Of a stretch of DNA of 47,954 nt, positions 1 to 8,900 are shown piece by piece. The notes below the pieces were generated by a model. That model searched no databases and was not told the origin of the DNA. It was given only the letters and a program-made list of their open reading frames with translations. The position numbers were made by a program, and so were the translations under genes. Each line of letters opens with the position of its first letter. Within the stretch, counting starts at the first letter, position 1. This DNA comes from Clostridia bacterium (GTDB taxonomy: Bacteria; Bacillota; Clostridia; Lachnospirales; Lachnospiraceae), in the NCBI GenBank assembly GCA_021201905.1, contig JAJQEA010000058.1, positions 1-47,954 on the forward strand, written 5' to 3'.

Positions 1-53
<53 letters not shown>

Positions 54-341
54 ATGCTGTTTGGAGTAGCCCCATGCAAGGTTCCTCATTTATGTGAACT
101 GGCAAATCCGGAGAATTACATTACAAAAGATTGTCCTCCCTTTTTTATCCAACATGGATTGGCCGACACAGTAGTTCCATTTCAGCAGAGTATACTATTT
201 GCAGATAAGCTAGAAAAGGTAATCGGACAGGACAAGGTAACCCTTGAACTTTTTTCCAAGGTGGACCATGCGGAAGCATTTTTTAGGACACCGGAGAATA
301 CTGAAAAGATTTTTGCATTTTTGGATAAATATTTAAAGTAG
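54..341 (+). CDS. Alpha/beta hydrolase (esterase/acylaminoacyl-peptidase type), C-terminal fragment
   Basis: The last 95 residues of a serine hydrolase whose 5' part is missing. The motif HGLADTVVPFQQS carries the Asp expected of an alpha/beta-hydrolase triad, and KVDHAEAFF near the end carries the His. This arrangement is typical of the BD-FAE/prolyl-oligopeptidase-like esterases. The nucleophile Ser would lie in the lost part. The Met at 54 follows directly on the poly-C run and is not a credible start. The stop is 17 bases before the TRAP DctP start, so the gene is probably in the same operon, perhaps acting on an ester taken up by that transporter (inference). Confidence 0.7.
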   Translation: MLFGVAPCKVPHLCELANPENYITKDCPPFFIQHGLADTVVPFQQSILFADKLEKVIGQDKVTLELFSKVDHAEAFFRTPENTEKIFAFLDKYLK

Positions 342-343
342 TA

Positions 344-349
344 AAGGAG
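344..349 (+). promoter_or_regulatory. Ribosome binding site that fixes the DctP start
   Basis: AAGGAG lies 9 nt before the ATG at 359 but 22 nt before the ATG at 372 used by the ORF track. The site therefore points to 359 as the true start, although that ATG is one base out of frame with the rest of dctP in this sequence. Confidence 0.75.
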
Positions 350-358
350 AAAAATACC

Positions 359-1445
359 ATGAAAAAAAATAATGTTAATCTGTGGCGTTGCTATGTCAGC
401 TATATTATCTGCAGCAATATTAAGTGCCTGCTCATCATCCTCAAAGGGGAATGAAACCGTATCAGCATCCGAAGCGGCTGCCCCATCTGAAGATAAAGCA
501 GGTGAAAGTAAATCTTCAAGTACAGAAGAGCAAAAAGAGGTTTCACTCCAGTATAGTACAACATCCACGCCAGGAACCGTTTATGTACAGGCATTCCAGA
601 GGATGGCAGAGGAAGTGGAGGAAAAGACTGGAGGAAAAGTTCATGTGATTATATACGACTCCAGCCAGTTGGGAAATGAGAGTGATGTGGATACAAATGT
701 ACTGGATGGCAGTATTGATATGTGCAATACCGGTTCAGGAGAGTTAGGTAAGCGTTATCCTGCCTTTAATGTCTTTCAGGCGCCATATCTGTTTGCAAGT
801 TATGAGCATTTTGAAAAGTTCATAGGCAGTGAAGTGGAAAAGGATTTGTTTCAGAAGGCAAATCAGAATCTTGGAACAACTGTGTGTGGAACCCAGACAA
901 TGGGAGCCAGATATGTCATTACCACAGGAATAAAGGCCACTACACCTGCAGAGTTTGCAGGGGCCAAGATAAGATGCCCGGATATGCCGTCTATTATTTC
1001 AACTGTCAATGGTCTGGGAGCCACGGCTACACCCATGGCTGCCACAGAACAGTATCTGGCTATGCAACAGGGGGTTGTGGATGGTGCTGAACATACATTA
1101 TCAGGATTCTCAGCGTGGAATATACAGGAACTCTGTAAAGAACTAATGCTTACAAACCATGCCCGTGAAGTGACATTTACTCTTGTATCTCAAAGCTGTC
1201 TTGATAAGCTTACCCAGGAAAACCAGCAGATACTGCTGGACGCCATTAATAATGCAGCAGCCTGGGCTAATGAACAGACAAATAAGGAAGAAGAAGGGTT
1301 CATGCAACGGTATCAGGAAGAGAACGGAATCGAACTTGTGGAGGTAGATGATGACGCATTCAGGGCGGCACTGGCACCTGTTTCCCAAAAGCTGAGTGCA
1401 GATGACCCGGAATTGTATACTGAAATTCAAAAGCTGGAACCGTAA
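359..1445 (+). CDS. dctP: TRAP transporter solute-binding protein DctP (start out of frame by one A)
   Basis: Extracytoplasmic solute receptor of a TRAP transporter, which captures an organic acid or similar solute for the DctQ/DctM membrane pair that follows. Residues after the start form a lipoprotein signal ending in LSAC, followed by a Ser-rich linker and the DctP fold (for example GRYVITTGIKATTPAEFAGAKIRCPD-like region, quoted in part as ARYVITTGI). The only start with a good ribosome site is 359, but an A8 tract (362-369) puts it in the wrong frame: with seven A the protein would begin MKKIMLICGVAMS and be a normal lipoprotein. In the given sequence the open frame begins at 372. This is either a base-calling error or a slippage site. 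Substrate cannot be read from the sequence. Confidence 0.85.
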
Positions 1446-1479
1446 CAATGAAGCATATTTTTAGGAAAAGGATGACAAA

Positions 1480-1980
1480 ATGGAAAATACAGTTAAAATT
1501 ATTATTTCCAAGATGGAATATGTGGAGCGGGTCGTCACATCTGTCATCTTTTGCTCCATGATGATAGTTGTCACTGCCCAGATTGTCATGCGCTATGCAC
1601 TCAACAGTCCGTTGTTATGGAGCGAGGAATTCGCGAGATATGTATATGTGTGGCTGGTATTCATCGGATCTGCGTATTGTGTGACACAAAATAAGCATGT
1701 GGCTGTTACCCTTGTCACGGACCGCCTTCCTGTGCTTTGGCAGAAGGCATTAAAAGTTTCCTGTAATATACTGGTGGCAGCAGCCCTGATATATCTGCTG
1801 CCACACTCGGCAAGATATGCATTTAAGCAGGGAAATCTGTTGTCCGGATGTATGCAGATTCCCATGAGTTGTGTGTTTGCAGCCATTCCGGTTGGATATA
1901 CATTAATGATTGCCCATATGCTTCTTCAAACCATTCTTATTATCAAGGCAGAGTCCGGTAAGGAGGTGTATAAACCATGA
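1480..1980 (+). CDS. dctQ: TRAP transporter small permease DctQ
   Basis: A 166-residue membrane protein with four predicted hydrophobic segments, the usual size and topology of the small TRAP subunit. The motif SEEFARYVYVWLVFIGSAY is the family hallmark region. It lies 34 nt after dctP, and its stop overlaps the dctM start (ATGA), so DctQ and DctM are translationally coupled. It bridges the binding protein to the large subunit in a sodium-driven secondary transporter. Cargo is unknown. Confidence 0.92.
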   Translation: MENTVKIIISKMEYVERVVTSVIFCSMMIVVTAQIVMRYALNSPLLWSEEFARYVYVWLVFIGSAYCVTQNKHVAVTLVTDRLPVLWQKALKVSCNILVAAALIYLLPHSARYAFKQGNLLSGCMQIPMSCVFAAIPVGYTLMIAHMLLQTILIIKAESGKEVYKP

Positions 1981-3251
1981 TAGCCATGATGGCAGCGCTT
2001 ATAGTCTTGATGATATGTGGGATGCCCATCGGATTCTCGCTTCTGCTGGGTTCCCTGGTGTATTTTTTATCAGCGGATGCTTCTCTGAACATTATAGTAC
2101 AGAAGATGGCAATGACGGTAGGGGATTCGTTTTCTATGATGGCAGTACCATTTTTTATGTTCGCCGGTGCGATCATGAACCACAGCGGAATAACAGGACA
2201 GATTTTCGGTTTTGCAGACAAGCTTGTGGGCCATATAAGAGGCGGGATGGGGCATGCTAATATCTTGGCATCCGTCATTTTTGCGGGGATGTCTGGAAGC
2301 GCGATTGCGGATACCGGAGGCTTGGGGGCCATCGAGCTTAAGGCCATGAAGGATGCAGGATATGATGATGACTTTTCACTTGCCATTACCGGGGCGTCCA
2401 GTTGCATTGGACCCGTGATTCCCCCAAGTGTTCCATTTGTTATGTATGGAGTTATTGCAGGGGTGTCTATTGGAGCACTTTTTATGGCAGGGGTAGTTCC
2501 GGGCTTATGCATGGCAATGGCGATGGCTGTTGTTGTCTGGTATCAGGCAAAAAAACGGGGATATGAACCTCATGCACGTGCCGGAATCAGGGAAATTGGG
2601 CATAGTTTCGTCCATTCCTTTTGGGGGTTGCTGGCGCCAGTCATATTGATTGGTGGGATTGTCACCGGCGTATGTACACCAACGGAAGCTGCAGTTGTAG
2701 CTGCTGCATATTCACTGATTATATCCTTTGCCACTCATAATATAAAATTCAGGGACCTTCCGGCCATTATTGATGAAACGGTCAAGACTACGGCCATGGT
2801 GATGCTCATTGCATCAGCCAGCTGTGTCTTTGGATGGATATTGACAGTCGAACAGATTCCGGTACATGCGGCGGCTGCAATATCATCAATCGTGCCCAAC
2901 AAAATAGTGGCAATATTACTGGTAAACCTTCTGTTTCTTGTGGTTGGAATGTTCATGGATGGGACAGCGTCAATTATTATTCTGACACCTATTCTGGTTC
3001 CGCTTATGAGTTCATACGGTATGAATCTGGTACATTTTGGGGTACTTATGACAGTCAATGTGATGATTGGCCTCTTAACACCTCCGGTGGGAATGGTGCT
3101 GTATGTGTTGTCCGGTGTATCTGGCGTTAAGGTGGAAGCTATATCAAAAGCCATGATTCCATATATAATAACATTGATTGTGGTAGTTTTAATTCTTTCT
3201 TTTGTACCGCAGATAGTGCTGTTTCTTCCTGGTCTTATGGGAGCTATATAG
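1977..3251 (+). CDS. dctM: TRAP transporter large permease DctM
   Basis: A 424-residue, highly hydrophobic protein with about twelve membrane segments. It has the DctM signatures: AGMSGSAIADTGGLGAIE in the first half and the repeated region near LLTPPVGMVLYVLSG in the second. It forms the translocation channel with DctQ. It starts inside the dctQ stop (ATGA overlap) and is followed by a strong hairpin terminator, so it is the last gene of the TRAP operon. Confidence 0.95.
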   Translation: MIAMMAALIVLMICGMPIGFSLLLGSLVYFLSADASLNIIVQKMAMTVGDSFSMMAVPFFMFAGAIMNHSGITGQIFGFADKLVGHIRGGMGHANILASVIFAGMSGSAIADTGGLGAIELKAMKDAGYDDDFSLAITGASSCIGPVIPPSVPFVMYGVIAGVSIGALFMAGVVPGLCMAMAMAVVVWYQAKKRGYEPHARAGIREIGHSFVHSFWGLLAPVILIGGIVTGVCTPTEAAVVAAAYSLIISFATHNIKFRDLPAIIDETVKTTAMVMLIASASCVFGWILTVEQIPVHAAAAISSIVPNKIVAILLVNLLFLVVGMFMDGTASIIILTPILVPLMSSYGMNLVHFGVLMTVNVMIGLLTPPVGMVLYVLSGVSGVKVEAISKAMIPYIITLIVVVLILSFVPQIVLFLPGLMGAI

Positions 3252-3289
3252 TTTTTGCATTAAAAATAAGTATGACGTTTAAAGCGCGT

Positions 3290-3326
3290 TGGGCCTGGTA
3301 AATATGCCAGGCCCAGTCTTTATTTT
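3290..3326 (+). terminator. Rho-independent terminator after the TRAP operon
   Basis: Perfect stem TGGGCCTGG / CCAGGCCCA with an 8-nt loop, followed by a T-rich tail (gtctttatttt). It ends the dctPQM transcript. Confidence 0.85.
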
Positions 3327-3383
3327 AAAAACAGAATATATAATTAGAAAATAATCGTGAAAATATCGTTAGAATATCTTAAG

Positions 3384-3413
3384 TTGACGCAAAACTGTCC
3401 CCTGGTCTATAAT
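3384..3413 (+). promoter_or_regulatory. SigA-type promoter of the surface-protein cluster
   Basis: TTGACG and TATAAT separated by 18 nt. It lies inside the ORF-track extension of the next gene, which argues against a start at 3357 and for the start at 3480. It gives an mRNA with a leader of about 60 nt. Confidence 0.8.
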
Positions 3414-3479
3414 AGAACCATGAAAAGAAGAAACAAGGAAAGTGCAGCAAGGGGGAATCCTTGGAGGAGGTTGAATTTC

Positions 3480-4730
3480 ATGAGAAGCATGAAGCGATTG
3501 TTATGTCTGGCTCTGGCCGCAGGCACGCTGATTACAGCGATGCCCATCCAGTCCCTGGCAGCATCTGATTATAAGTATATCACGAACATCTCTCTGAAGG
3601 TGGATATAGACCTGGATTCAGGGGATGAAATCAATGATGGTGACAGTCTGGGAACGGATTCCAGCGACAGCGGGAACAAGGTATACACTTCATCAAACAA
3701 ATACAGGGTACAGTCGGCAGAGTGGTCCGATGACAAGGAAGTGACCATTGGCGACACGCCGAAGATAACCGTATGGCTGGAGCCGGAGAGTTCCAGCAAC
3801 AGCAATTACGATTACCGTTTCCGCAGCAGCTACAGTTCAGGCAGCGTCAGTGTAAGCGGAGGCACCTTTGTGTCTGCTTCCAAAAGCGGAAGTGACCTCA
3901 AGGTGGTAATCAGGGCAAACGGAATCAAGGGAACCTACGACCCGCCGGAGGACGCGGAATGGGGCAGCACCCGGGGCAGAGCCAGGTGGGAGGAACCGGA
4001 AAACGGCGGTTCCGGATATTATGACGTGTATTTATACCGGGGTTCATCCGTTGTCAAGAAGCTGGAGGAGTACAAGGGAACATCCTATAATTTTTATCCC
4101 TATATGACCAAGGAGGGCGATTATTCCTTTAAGGTCAGAACCGTACCCCACACAGAGGAGGAAAAGAAGCGCGGTAAAAAGAGCGAATGGACAGAAGCAG
4201 GAGACTTATATATCGCTGAGGACGAGGTTTCTGACGGCAGCGGGCAGGAGGACGGAAACGGCAGCACTCCCAGCGGAGGAAACACGGACGTTGGATGGCG
4301 CAAGGAAGGCGACACATGGTATTTCAAATATCCTGACGGCAATTACCAGAAAAACGGCTGGCTGAGATGGAATGATAAATGGTATCTGTTCGACGAGACA
4401 GGCAAGATGGTGACGGGATGGAAGCAGACCAACAGCGGATGGTACTATCTGGGTGAAAGCGGCGATATGAAGACAGGTTGGGTAAAGTCCAATAATATTT
4501 GGTACTATATGAACCCCAACCAGGACGGACCGGAAGGCGCCATGGTCAAGAACAGCTGGCTCACCATTGACGGAAAGACGTATTTCATGAACGAAAGCGG
4601 CGCCATGGTGGAAGGGTGGTACAAGGTCCAGGATAATTGGTACTACTTCTATCCGGGACAGGGACAGAAGGCTGTAAACACATCCATCAGCGGTTTCCAG
4701 TTAGACGCCAATGGAGTATGGCAGCATTAG
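3480..4730 (+). CDS. Secreted choline-binding-repeat surface protein, paralogue 1
   Basis: Start chosen at 3480: GGAGGAGG lies 9 nt upstream and the residues MRSMKRLLCLALAAGTL begin a clear Sec signal peptide, ending near SLAAS. The mature protein has an N-terminal region opening with ITNISLKVDIDLDSGDE, a second beta-rich module (RARWEEPENGGSGYYDVYLY..., fibronectin-III-like in character) ending in TKEGDYSFKVRTV, a Gly/Ser/Asp linker, and about five to six choline-binding (CW_binding_1-type) repeats such as GWYYLGESGDMKTGW. It ends with GFQLDANGVWQH, a tail shared by the two genes that follow. Likely attached non-covalently to wall polymers. First of three tandem paralogues; function of the N-terminal modules is not known to me. 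Confidence 0.85.
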   Translation: MRSMKRLLCLALAAGTLITAMPIQSLAASDYKYITNISLKVDIDLDSGDEINDGDSLGTDSSDSGNKVYTSSNKYRVQSAEWSDDKEVTIGDTPKITVWLEPESSSNSNYDYRFRSSYSSGSVSVSGGTFVSASKSGSDLKVVIRANGIKGTYDPPEDAEWGSTRGRARWEEPENGGSGYYDVYLYRGSSVVKKLEEYKGTSYNFYPYMTKEGDYSFKVRTVPHTEEEKKRGKKSEWTEAGDLYIAEDEVSDGSGQEDGNGSTPSGGNTDVGWRKEGDTWYFKYPDGNYQKNGWLRWNDKWYLFDETGKMVTGWKQTNSGWYYLGESGDMKTGWVKSNNIWYYMNPNQDGPEGAMVKNSWLTIDGKTYFMNESGAMVEGWYKVQDNWYYFYPGQGQKAVNTSISGFQLDANGVWQH

Positions 4731-4818
4731 GATAAAGAGGTTTGTGAGTGATTTGCGGGAAAAGGAAGTATGATGGCATTTTTCATAGATAAAGGAAGGA
4801 TAGTTGAAAGGAGACGCT

Positions 4819-5814
4819 ATGAAAAGAGGCAGGTTTTGTTTTACAGCTGCTGCCGTTTGTTTGATGGTATTTGGCCTGAGCATAAGTGCTCAGGCTAAAA
4901 CCACATATAGGCTGGAGATTACCAACCAGTACGACACAGACGGCACCAGCAGGGACGACAATGACAAAGACAGGGTACATCCCCTGGAACCGGATGTGGA
5001 AGTGTCTGAAGGCTCCTCGGATGGGATGGAGCTGGCATCCGATGTGGAGTGGTCCAAGGATCCCCTGAACTGGAGTGCAGGCAATGAGGTGACAGGAACC
5101 CTGTATCTGGGCTGCACGGGAAGCCTGGGCAGGGACAGTCTGGAGCTTCGTGTGACCAATGGAAGAAATGAAGCAAAGGTTTCCTCCGTGAAAAAGTATA
5201 CGGGAGAGGACTATGAATCAGATTTGGGAAATGTATATGAGGTGAAATTTAAGTACCAGGTTGCGGCGCAGTTGGGAGAGACTGACTGGGCCGGCTGGGA
5301 CAGTGCGAACCCCGGTCTTGCCAGGTGGAATGCTGTTAAGTACGCCAACACATACCGGGTTGTTCTCTATGATGACCAGGGGTCTGTGGTGAGCCAGCTT
5401 GTGGAGGGCTGTACCGAGTACGATTTTTCACCCTTTATGACAAAGGAGGGGATTCAGTATTATTTTGAGGTCCAGGCCATTGCGAGAAACGGAAACCAGC
5501 AGGATTATCTTGAGGATGGCGAACCTGTAAGCTCCCTGGCCTCCGGGACTAATACACCGGGCATTACCGGCGGCACCTGGGGAGATTATCAGGAGGGCAG
5601 GCGTTTTACTTATCAGGATGGAACCGCAGCCGCAGACCGGTGGGAGCGTATCATGGGAAAATGGTATTATTTTAACCCGGAGGGTTATGCTGTCACCGGA
5701 TGGAACCAGATTCAGGGTATATGGTACTACATGTATGGGGATGGCGCCATGGCAGCGGGAGTCACCACGCCGGACGGCTTTCAGGTAGACGGCAGCGGGG
5801 CATGGATTCATTGA
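4819..5814 (+). CDS. Secreted choline-binding-repeat surface protein, paralogue 2
   Basis: AAAGGAG stands 5 nt before the ATG at 4819; the ORF-track TTG at 4804 precedes the site and is rejected. The signal peptide MKRGRFCFTAAAVCLMVFGL ends at SAQA. The layout matches paralogue 1: an N-terminal module (YRLEITNQYDTDGTS), a module with LARWNAVKYANTYRVVLY and the shared FSPFMTKEG region, then only about two choline-binding repeats (WYYFNPEGYAVTGW, WYYMYGDGAMAAG) and the tail GFQVDGSGAWIH. It is 88 nt after paralogue 1 with no terminator seen between them, so the two are probably co-transcribed. Confidence 0.83.
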   Translation: MKRGRFCFTAAAVCLMVFGLSISAQAKTTYRLEITNQYDTDGTSRDDNDKDRVHPLEPDVEVSEGSSDGMELASDVEWSKDPLNWSAGNEVTGTLYLGCTGSLGRDSLELRVTNGRNEAKVSSVKKYTGEDYESDLGNVYEVKFKYQVAAQLGETDWAGWDSANPGLARWNAVKYANTYRVVLYDDQGSVVSQLVEGCTEYDFSPFMTKEGIQYYFEVQAIARNGNQQDYLEDGEPVSSLASGTNTPGITGGTWGDYQEGRRFTYQDGTAAADRWERIMGKWYYFNPEGYAVTGWNQIQGIWYYMYGDGAMAAGVTTPDGFQVDGSGAWIH

Positions 5815-5859
5815 CACAGAGGCACGGTTTATGGTTTGCAGTGAAAGGGAGAGTGTGAT

Positions 5860-6850
5860 ATGGGGAGACTGAAACGGCAGGCAGTCATTTGGATGTCAGG
5901 GGCGCTGTTGATGTCCATGTGCGGGACGGCCATGGCATCCACAAGGACAGAGATAGACAGTATATCCCTGGATGTAGAGGCGAATATTGAGGCGGGCGAC
6001 AGTTCTGGCGATGTGGATGTGACCTGTGATTCCGGCGATTACTATGTGGACGATGTGGAGATAACCAATGAGCCTAAAAACGGATGGGATGACGGCGATA
6101 AACCAAAGCTGAAGGTCACGGTGGAGGCAGAGGATGACTATTACTTTTCTTCCGGCCTGTCTAAAAATGACGTGGACTTAAGAGGGGCGGACGGCAAAGT
6201 TACATCTGTTACCAGAAAGAGCAGCACCTTGATTGTATACATTACTCTGGATTCCCTGGACGGCAGTGACAGCGGATATGATTTGGATGTCTACGGACTG
6301 GAATGGGATGAATCCGACGGCATGGCCTCATGGGAGGACAGCGGGGATGCAAGGAAATACGAGGTAAGGCTTTACCGCAACGATAATTCAGTGACCTCTG
6401 TACTTACAACCTCTGACACCAGTTATGATTTTTCCGGTTATATAACAAGAAGCGGCGATTATATGTTTAAAGTCAGGGCTGTGTACAATTCCTCTGACAA
6501 GGGCAGCTGGGAGGAATCCGACTCCTGGTATGTCTCATCTGAGGAAGCGGATGAAATCAGCCATGGCAAAAGGACATCCGGCTGGCTCATCCTCATCCAG
6601 TTACAAAGGCGCATGGCTCAGGGATGCGGTGGGCTGGTGGTATTGCAATGCGGATAAGAGCTATACGGTAAATAACTGGCAGTATATTGATGACAGGTGG
6701 TATTTCTTCAATGCAGCGGGCTACATGGTGACGGGCTGGATTGACTGGAACGGCAGATGGTATTACTGCGGAGACGATGGAGCCATGTATTCTAACACCA
6801 CCACACCGGACGGGTATTATGTGGGGGATGATGGAGCCTGGGTGCAGTGA
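5860..6850 (+). CDS. Secreted choline-binding-repeat surface protein, paralogue 3 (frameshifted)
   Basis: Third copy of the same design. A signal peptide (MGRLKRQAVIWMSGALLMSM) is followed by TEIDSISLDVEANIEAGDSS, then MASWEDSGDARKYEVRLYRN with the FSGYITRSGDYMFKVRAV region, then repeats GWWYCNADKSY, RWYFFNAAGYMVTGW, RWYYCGDDGAMYS and the tail TPDGYYVGDDGAWVQ. The repeats are in a different frame from the N-terminal part. Removing one A from the AAAA at 6568-6571 joins them as SHGKGHPAGSSSSS, a Ser linker like those in this protein type. As written, the product stops at 6657 without its anchor. Either an error in the sequence or a disabled copy. Confidence 0.8.
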
Positions 6851-6930
6851 CCCGCAGCTGGCCGGATATGGAAAGACGGCAGAACCTCAGATAAGGTGGA
6901 AAATACGCCGTATGCATTTTATCAAAAAGA

Positions 6931-6968
6931 AAATCCCCGGGGAGCTTAAAAACTCTCAGGGGATTTTT
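6931..6968 (+). terminator. Terminator of the surface-protein cluster
   Basis: Stem AAATCCCC / GGGGATTT with an inner GAG/CTC pairing, followed by a T tract (attttttctg). About 80 nt after the third surface-protein gene. Confidence 0.8.
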
Positions 6969-7081
6969 TCTGCTGTATGGATATCCTGCCCTCTGGACTC
7001 GGTATTGCGGCTGGCGCTGTTTTTTGCCGCAGCCGTGGCTCCACAATGGGATTATGCAACGGGATTATTGCGCCGCTGCTC

Positions 7082-7110
7082 TTGACTTCTATAGTAATAT
7101 CAACTAAAAT
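7082..7110 (+). promoter_or_regulatory. Promoter of the ecf-truA operon
   Basis: TTGACT and TAAAAT separated by 17 nt, 40 nt before the ecfA1 start codon. Confidence 0.7.
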
Positions 7111-7149
7111 TGAGAAACGTAGCAGAACGAAGGTTTTGAAAGGACGCAT

Positions 7150-8004
7150 ATGGGAATCGTGAAAGCGGCAAAACTGGTATATGAGTATATCAGGCGCGAT
7201 GAGGAAGAAAATATAGAAGAAGTGAACCGGGCCATTGACGGTGTGGATGTGGACATAAAAAAGGGTGATTTTGTGGCTGTTCTGGGCCATAATGGTTCCG
7301 GCAAGTCTACCCTGGCCAAACATGTAAACGGTCTGCTGCTGCCCACGGAGGGAACCGTATGGGTGGGAGATATGGATACCAGGGATGAGGAACATATCTG
7401 GGATGTGAGAAAGACCGCCGGCATGGTGTTCCAGAATCCGGATAATCAGATCATTGGCAATATTGTGGAGGAGGATGTGGGCTTTGGACCGGAGAATATA
7501 GGCGTGCCCACGGAAGAGATATGGAAGCGTGTGGAGGCGAGCCTCAAAGCAGTGGGAATGACCGCCTACCGGCTCCAGTCCCCCAACAAGCTTTCCGGAG
7601 GACAGAAGCAGAGGGTGGCCATAGCAGGCGTCATGGCCATGAAGCCAGAGTGTATTATATTGGACGAGCCCACTGCCATGCTGGACCCTAACGGCCGCAA
7701 GGAGGTCATACGGACCATACATGAGTTAAACCGGACAGAGGGCATCACGGTTCTGCTGATTACCCATTATATGGAGGAAGCCATTGAAGCGGACAGAATC
7801 ATTGTGATGGACGACGGCAGGATTGTCATGGACGGACAGCCAAGGGAGATCTTTTCCAGGGTCAGAGAGCTGAAAAGCCATGGGCTGGACGTGCCTCAGG
7901 TGACAGAGCTGGCCTGGGAGCTTAAGGAGGCAGGGATGCCCCTTGCAGATGGAATCCTTAGCAGGGAAGAGCTGGTGGAACAGCTGGTACCCCTTCTGAG
8001 ATAG
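7150..8004 (+). CDS. ecfA1: Energy-coupling factor transporter ATPase EcfA1
   Basis: One of two ATPases that power ECF-type vitamin and metal importers. Walker [10 protein letters not shown] at residues 46-54, signature LSGGQKQR near 148, Walker B CIILDEPT near 170, and the H-loop in [10 protein letters not shown]. The 284-residue length is normal. It is followed after 17 nt by ecfA2 and then ecfT, the standard shared ECF module; the substrate-binding S components must be encoded elsewhere. AAAGGA lies 6 nt before the ATG. Confidence 0.95.
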   Translation: MGIVKAAKLVYEYIRRDEEENIEEVNRAIDGVDVDIKKGDFVAVLGHNGSGKSTLAKHVNGLLLPTEGTVWVGDMDTRDEEHIWDVRKTAGMVFQNPDNQIIGNIVEEDVGFGPENIGVPTEEIWKRVEASLKAVGMTAYRLQSPNKLSGGQKQRVAIAGVMAMKPECIILDEPTAMLDPNGRKEVIRTIHELNRTEGITVLLITHYMEEAIEADRIIVMDDGRIVMDGQPREIFSRVRELKSHGLDVPQVTELAWELKEAGMPLADGILSREELVEQLVPLLR

Positions 8005-8021
8005 GGAGAAGGAGATAGAGG

Positions 8022-8900
8022 ATGTCAATAAAAGCAGTTGATTTGAATTATGTATATGGGGGAGGCACAGCCTTTGAACAGCATGCCCTGTTTGACGTGA
8101 ATCTGGAGATTGAGGACGGGGAATTCGTAGGGCTGATTGGACATACAGGATCGGGGAAATCCACCCTGATTCAGCATTTAAACGGGCTGATAAAGGCCAG
8201 CGCCGGCGAACTCTACTACAATGGGGAGAATATCTATAGCCAGGGTTATGACATGAAGCAGCTGAGGAGCAAGGTGGGACTGGCGTTTCAGTATCCGGAG
8301 CACCAGCTCTTTGAAGTGGATGTGCTGACAGACGTATGCTTCGGACCTAAGAATCAGGGACTGAGCGGGGAGGAGGCTGAAGCCAGGGCAAAAAAAGCCC
8401 TGGAGCAGGTGGGCCTGGACCCTTCCTATTACAAGCAGTCTCCCTTTGAGCTGTCCGGCGGCCAGAAACGGCGGGTGGCCATTGCCGGCGTGCTGGCCAT
8501 GGAACCGGAGGTCCTTATACTGGACGAGCCGACGGCTGGCCTGGACCCCAGGGGAAGAGACGAGATTCTGGACCAGATTGACAGGCTTCACAGGGAGCGC
8601 CATATGACCATCATACTGGTTTCCCACAGCATGGAGGATGTGGCCAGGTATGCGGACCGGCTTATTGTGATGAACCATGGGCAGAAGGTGTTTGACGGTG
8701 CGCCCAAGGAGGTATTCCGTCATTACAGGGAACTGGAGACCATGGGACTGGCGGCGCCCCAGATAACCTATCTGGTCCATGACCTGAAGGCAAAAGGCAT
8801 TGATATTGATAATGATATTACCACAGTGGCAGAGGCCAGGGAGGCGATTCTGGTGCTGAGGGACAGACTGACAGAAAGCAGCAGGGATAAAAATGTTTAG
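8022..8900 (+). CDS. ecfA2: Energy-coupling factor transporter ATPase EcfA2
   Basis: Second ATPase of the ECF module. Walker A GHTGSGKST at residues 40-48, signature LSGGQKRR near 144, Walker B VLILDEPT, and the H-loop in ILVSHSMEDVA. It pairs with EcfA1 as a heterodimer on EcfT. Its end overlaps ecfT by 8 nt, which suggests coupled translation. Confidence 0.95.
   Translation: MSIKAVDLNYVYGGGTAFEQHALFDVNLEIEDGEFVGLIGHTGSGKSTLIQHLNGLIKASAGELYYNGENIYSQGYDMKQLRSKVGLAFQYPEHQLFEVDVLTDVCFGPKNQGLSGEEAEARAKKALEQVGLDPSYYKQSPFELSGGQKRRVAIAGVLAMEPEVLILDEPTAGLDPRGRDEILDQIDRLHRERHMTIILVSHSMEDVARYADRLIVMNHGQKVFDGAPKEVFRHYRELETMGLAAPQITYLVHDLKAKGIDIDNDITTVAEAREAILVLRDRLTESSRDKNV

Noticed and set aside
3357-3479. 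Upstream extension of surface protein 1 from 3357
   Set aside because: The extension spans a good promoter, lacks a signal peptide at its start, and the ATG at 3480 has a strong ribosome site.
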